From Cristatella mucedo (lineage: Eukaryota; Bryozoa; Phylactolaemata; Cristatellidae): 64,000 bases of DNA. The notes beneath the pieces were generated by a model that did not search any database, was not told where the DNA came from, and saw nothing but the letters and a program-made list of their open reading frames with translations. The DNA lies in NCBI GenBank assembly GCA_009760855.2, contig WPIO01000098.1, positions 374,501 through 438,500 of the forward strand. Reading direction: 5' to 3'. Below are positions 34,431 to 64,000 of this stretch, piece by piece (the stretch's first letter is position 1; each line of letters starts with the position of its first letter). Made by a program: the position numbers and the translations under genes.

Positions 34431-36074
34431 AGAGCGCGCCACTTCCGCTTCCTCTTCCGCTTGCCGCCGCCGCCGCCGCAGCGTTTGCGAGCGCAAGCCT
34501 CGGGATTTGGCATAAATATTTCTGGCCGACCCCGTATTCGTGCGGCATCGTTCGAAAAGCCATCGGGCGCCGCGAATGAACCGGGAATGGACTGAGCTCG
34601 AGGATGAACTGGAAAATAATATCCGCCCCCCTGCCACGGCCGCCGCCGCCGCCGCCGGAACTCCACGAGGCCCCGCCGGCCGTCGGGCGGCGACGCTGCG
34701 TCGAGCGGCTGCGCTACATCCTGCGACGCTTCGCCGCTAATGCTGACGGTGGTGGCGCTCGCGTCGCGTGGATGTCCGGGCGTCATCGTCATCGTCGGAG
34801 AGCTCGTCGAGCGTGCGAGCGCGAGCGGCGGTGGACGACGGCGGCGGCGGCGGTGGCGGCGGCGGTAGCGGTGAGCGAAAGAGTGCAGAGCGAGCGAGAG
34901 AACGCTCACACTCTCTCACGCGTGCGCGCGAGAGAGAGAGAGCGAGAGAGAGTGAGTGAGCTCACGTTTCCTGCGGCCATTGTACGAGTTCGATCAACGC
35001 TGCAGCGAATTTTCGGTATTGCACCCGTGACATATACGGCGGACGCCTTGCGAATGTTGATGTGACCGCAAAAATCCAACTGCCGCAGAAAGCCGAGCCA
35101 CTTGAAGGATCCGTTTCCGTCTGAAGTTCACTGCCTATTTAAATACAACCATATCAAATTATTGTTATTAGTATTATTATTAAAAACCCATAGAGTGTTC
35201 TCGCGACGATCGAAGTACGCGTGCGAAGCGGCCCGCCCAACGAACGCCCAAGTCTGAAGGCGCGGCCGTCAGCTCTAGGGCGTAAGTGTTGTCGGTTGTG
35301 GCGACTGCGGCGCGATGCGAGTAGACAATCCGAGACGCAGCCGCCTCGCCTACGACTGAAGGAGCTCTCACGGCTGCCGGAAGCGCCCGAGTGCAGGCTC
35401 TCGAGTTCGTCGGCGCGCGAGACGTGAATAGCGATGGCGACGGCGTTGCGATCGCATCGGCATCGATTCCGCCTAATTGTTTAGCTCGCGAAAGACATTG
35501 TTGCCTTATGTTGGCCGAGGGAATTTAGACGTCAATAGTTCAATAATTGCCCACACAATGGTCATAAATTTTCCACAGCTCGCAAGTGGCACGCGGGCCC
35601 GTTGCCCGGATATAATTAGGACAGCAGCCATCTGGCTTGCCGGTAGCGCTCGATTCTGATTGTATTGCACGCGCGGAGCTATTTGAGCTGCGTCGCATCG
35701 CTAGGTAGGCGCGGCCAATCGAGCGCGAGAGCGCCCTCCTTACGCGCCTTCCGTCCGAGAGAACTCGCCCGCCCCGCCTGTCGCGAGCGCGCGCTCCGGG
35801 CCGCCCGCACGCGGCGCGGCGGGCTCTGAGGCTAACGCGATTCGCCCGCGACGACGCGAATGCTACGCAATCGTTGGCGACGCGGAGCTTATCGATTGGA
35901 GGAGGCCGCCGAGTAATTTGATTGGGAGGAGCAGACAACGGCGGCTTCCAAGCGGCGAATGAAAGCGGTCGAACCAGATAGACGGCCGCCGCGGAAGGCC
36001 GTCTTTCGCTAGAATTACCGTCCTCCTCCGGCGGCGGCCCCCCGCGGCTCGCCGAATCGCTATCGTCTCGTCTC

Positions 36075-36110
<36 letters not shown>

Positions 36111-36329
36111 GCTGTCTCTAGCCGACGCAAGCCAAACCGACTGGCGGCCGGCGGCGGCGCTATCCGATTGGCTTCTTCTTCTATGTCGGCTCCGACTGTC
36201 GAAGCGCACGACAGCCACGCCATCTGACGCCACAAGGCCCCGCTGACAATCGCCCTCCTCGAGCGACTCGAAAGACGACTGCACGGCTGCTGTTCGGCGG
36301 CTGCCTTCGCCTCTCTTTACGGCGTCCAG
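34431..36329. other. VAChT 3' flank within the ChAT transcription unit
   Basis: No coding exon is recognised. ATTAAA at about 35179-35184 is a possible polyadenylation signal for VAChT. A (TC)n tract lies at 36067-36115. A short coding-like segment at 35340-35415 is an inverted partner of 36760-36830. Confidence 0.45.
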
Positions 36330-36340
36330 CGGCCGCGGCC
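36328..36340 (+). promoter_or_regulatory. candidate 3' splice site before the ChAT start codon
   Basis: A pyrimidine-rich run (CTGCCTTCGCCTCTCTTTAC) leads to CAG ending at 36329, 11 bases before the ATG. This suits splicing from an upstream untranslated leader exon, as in other cholinergic loci. Confidence 0.45.
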
Positions 36341-62359
<26,019 letters not shown>

Positions 62360-62565
62360 AGCGCTCGCCAGCGCGGTGACGTCAAACTTGGGCGCCGGAT
62401 GGGTGTGGCGAGAGCGCGCGCGCGCAGGCAGCGCCGACGCGCTCGCATGCGGATGCCCGGCGGCGACGGCGGCGACGGCGGATGTTAAGGCGGGACGACG
62501 GAAGCGATCGCGCGCAAGCAGCCAGTCTCGCGGCGGCGGCGGCGCTTCCGCGTTCGAGTGCGTTT

Positions 62566-62608
62566 AGGGTTTAGGGTAAAGGGTAAAGGCTAAAGGGTAA
62601 AGGTGGAC
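62566..62608. repeat. short TTTAGGG/GGGTAAA array
   Basis: Two TTTAGGG units followed by AAGGGTAAAGG-type variants. This is a chance-sized stretch of telomere-like sequence just after the ChAT coding end. Confidence 0.7.
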
Positions 62609-62770
62609 TGATTGACTGACTGATGACGCTGCAGCCTGCCCTGGCGACCGCCGCCGACTTGGGCCCGTCCCACGTGCGACCGGGCTCGCATTAGAATCGT
62701 GAAATAGATTTAGGTTTTACTCGAAAATCCTGTTCACCGCCGACAGATCGCTCGCAATGAGCTACGTTCG

Positions 62771-62776
62771 AATAAA
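62771..62776 (+). terminator. candidate ChAT polyadenylation signal
   Basis: AATAAA lies 412 bases after the ChAT stop codon. I noticed no earlier AATAAA in the 3' flank. Confidence 0.4.
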
Positions 62777-63244
62777 AGGTCACGGCTACGTCCAGCGATA
62801 CGCGCGCATTTTCGAGCGGGCACTGCCGAGCGTGCCCAGCCGGGGGCGGGGCACGATCTGCGACGTGAAGAGCTAGCGATATGAGCGCCACTACACGCGA
62901 TCGTGACCGCGTGAGCTGCGCGATCGCTACCGGCGGCCTTCGCGGCGATCTGCGAGGCGGAGAGATGCTCGCTCGCGCGCAAGACACGCTAGTCCGTCGC
63001 AAACGAGTCGGCTGACCCGGCTGCGATGCCTGCATTTGAGCCAAATGTTACGTCGCTGAAACGAGCAGATTTGAAAGTACAGCTGATGTGCTACGCCATC
63101 TAGCGCGCGGTCGTTTCTGAAGCAGGGTGCCGCATATTGCGTCACAGATGCTGGCGCCAAACCTACTTTTTAGTACTGGCTGTACTCGCCGTTCCAACCA
63201 TCGTCCCGCCGCAGCGACTGCTGGCAAATCGAGCGCGTGCCTTA
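62777..63244. other. 3' flank, nothing recognised
   Basis: GC-rich sequence with short frames on the minus strand and no domain. Confidence 0.4.
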
Positions 63245-63310
63245 CAATAATAATGTAGCACACTCGATAAAAGTCCCTCGGAGAACTCAATCTCTTTCAA
63301 GGCACTCTAG
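63245..63310 (-). mobile_element. LINE family 1 tail
   Basis: Minus-strand tail (GAGTGCCTTGAAAGAGATTG) with a short ATTATTATTG end. Confidence 0.7.
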
Positions 63311-63544
63311 CCATGACCGTCTACAGTGGCGTCCGGCTGAGCAAGATCTGTTTAGCACTGCGCCTCGGCTTAGACTGGACCACTGAGATTCCGTTTTGGC
63401 TGGGTTACAGGAAAAAAACTTCATCGGGATCCTGCATCGGCGAATGCCGCTAAAGCTGCAACTCAGGTAAAAAAAAAGTCCAAGATGCTCAGCCACTTTC
63501 CTCTTCTTCTGAAGATGCTGTGAGGGCTCCGCCGTAATGTCGCC

Positions 63545-63700
63545 GCGCTGGTTTGGCACTGGTTAAGGAGCTCGCCTTACCCAAGGTCAAGGTGAATGCA
63601 TTTGACGACCGCGGTCGTGGGCTCGAGCCCCGAGGCATATGTGAAGCGCCTGTACAGAGATTAAGTTCTCTTACTGTGCTATACAAATGAATTGCTCCTA
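63545..63700 (+). mobile_element. SINE family A (tRNA-derived)
   Basis: Head GGTTTGGCACTGGTTAAGGA, B box GTGGGCTCGAGCCCC, tail AAGCGCCTGTACAGAGATTA, ending GCTATACAAATGAATTGC. It has an insertion of about 20 bases in the tRNA-like part. Confidence 0.85.
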
Positions 63701-63749
63701 ATTAAAAGATTCAGAGAAACATTTTTCTCGGAATCTTTTTTCTGACACA

Positions 63750-64000
63750 CAAGGCTTGACTTGGCTCCTTCGCGCCTTGCTGAAGTGCTGCACCATTCTC
63801 AGCGAACATGGTTTTCTATGCAACTATGCATTGGAAGTTCAATCCTTAAGCCTAAAGACCTCTGACGGTAGAAGCCACGTCGAAGGCTTGCACCGGATCC
63901 CACAATTCTTACGCCATATCGTTCATCGGGCTGCCGAAACTGGCCCATCCTTTCCAGTCGTCGGGCCATTTCTTCAATGCTTTCTAGGATACCCTCCAGA
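63750..64000 (+). mobile_element. LINE family 2 fragment, running off the window
   Basis: Degenerate similarity to the family 2 C-terminal coding region: a counterpart of LKTVGDRSF appears as LKTSDGRSH, and CCGGATCCCACAATTCTTAC matches the segment after the GLWNSL codons. Confidence 0.55.

Noticed and set aside
32043-34637. 864-codon open frame on the minus strand across VAChT
   Set aside because: It is the antisense shadow of VAChT. With nearly all third positions G or C, the opposite strand has few stops. The translation is Arg/Ala/Glu-rich without a domain.
62566-62608. Interstitial telomere
   Set aside because: Only two TTTAGGG units are present and the rest are variants. That is too short to indicate a former chromosome end.

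Overview
The window is nuclear DNA of an invertebrate animal. Three things show this: coding exons with GT-AG introns, a dense load of animal-type LINEs and SINEs, and long uninterrupted microsatellites. CpG is not depleted. I cannot name the species. The proteins align best, from memory, with protostome homologues, and the repeats would suit a repeat-rich lophotrochozoan or free-living flatworm, but that placement is weak.

The centrepiece is a complete cholinergic gene locus on the + strand from about 32.1 to 62.8 kb. An intronless vesicular acetylcholine transporter (VAChT, SLC18A3/unc-17 type, 724 aa) lies at 32256-34430. It is followed by choline acetyltransferase (ChAT), which I reconstruct as 13 coding exons between 36341 and 62359 (735 aa). 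All exon phases are compatible, and both choline/carnitine acyltransferase signatures and the catalytic His are present. ChAT makes acetylcholine and VAChT loads it into synaptic vesicles. In other animals the two share a promoter and a 5' leader exon. Here a GTGAGT donor 110 bases before the VAChT start, and a pyrimidine-rich acceptor 11 bases before the ChAT start, fit that arrangement.

Region by region: 1-9.3 kb holds scattered, decayed pieces of a TRIM-type gene (B-boxes, coiled coil, beta-propeller-like fragments) broken by LINE insertions. 9.3-29.6 kb is transposon-rich and of ordinary composition: L2/CR1-like LINEs of two families, Tc1/mariner relics, tRNA-derived SINEs, and a nested LINE cluster at 19.1-24.1 kb. 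29.6-32.2 kb is a CpG-rich probable promoter region. 32.3-34.4 kb is VAChT. 36.4-49.9 kb is the large first coding intron of ChAT, with a 3.4 kb satellite of a 28-bp unit (about 120 copies), several perfect hairpins and further SINEs. 49.9-62.4 kb carries the remaining ChAT exons. 62.4-64 kb is the 3' flank with LINE and SINE pieces.

The most interesting observations beyond the locus are: a shared 3' tail between LINE family 1 and SINE family A; a 44-bp perfect foldback inside a ChAT intron, with several other long perfect palindromes; a likely GC-AG intron in ChAT; and the 28-bp satellite, whose unit length makes all three frames of one strand encode the same peptide.
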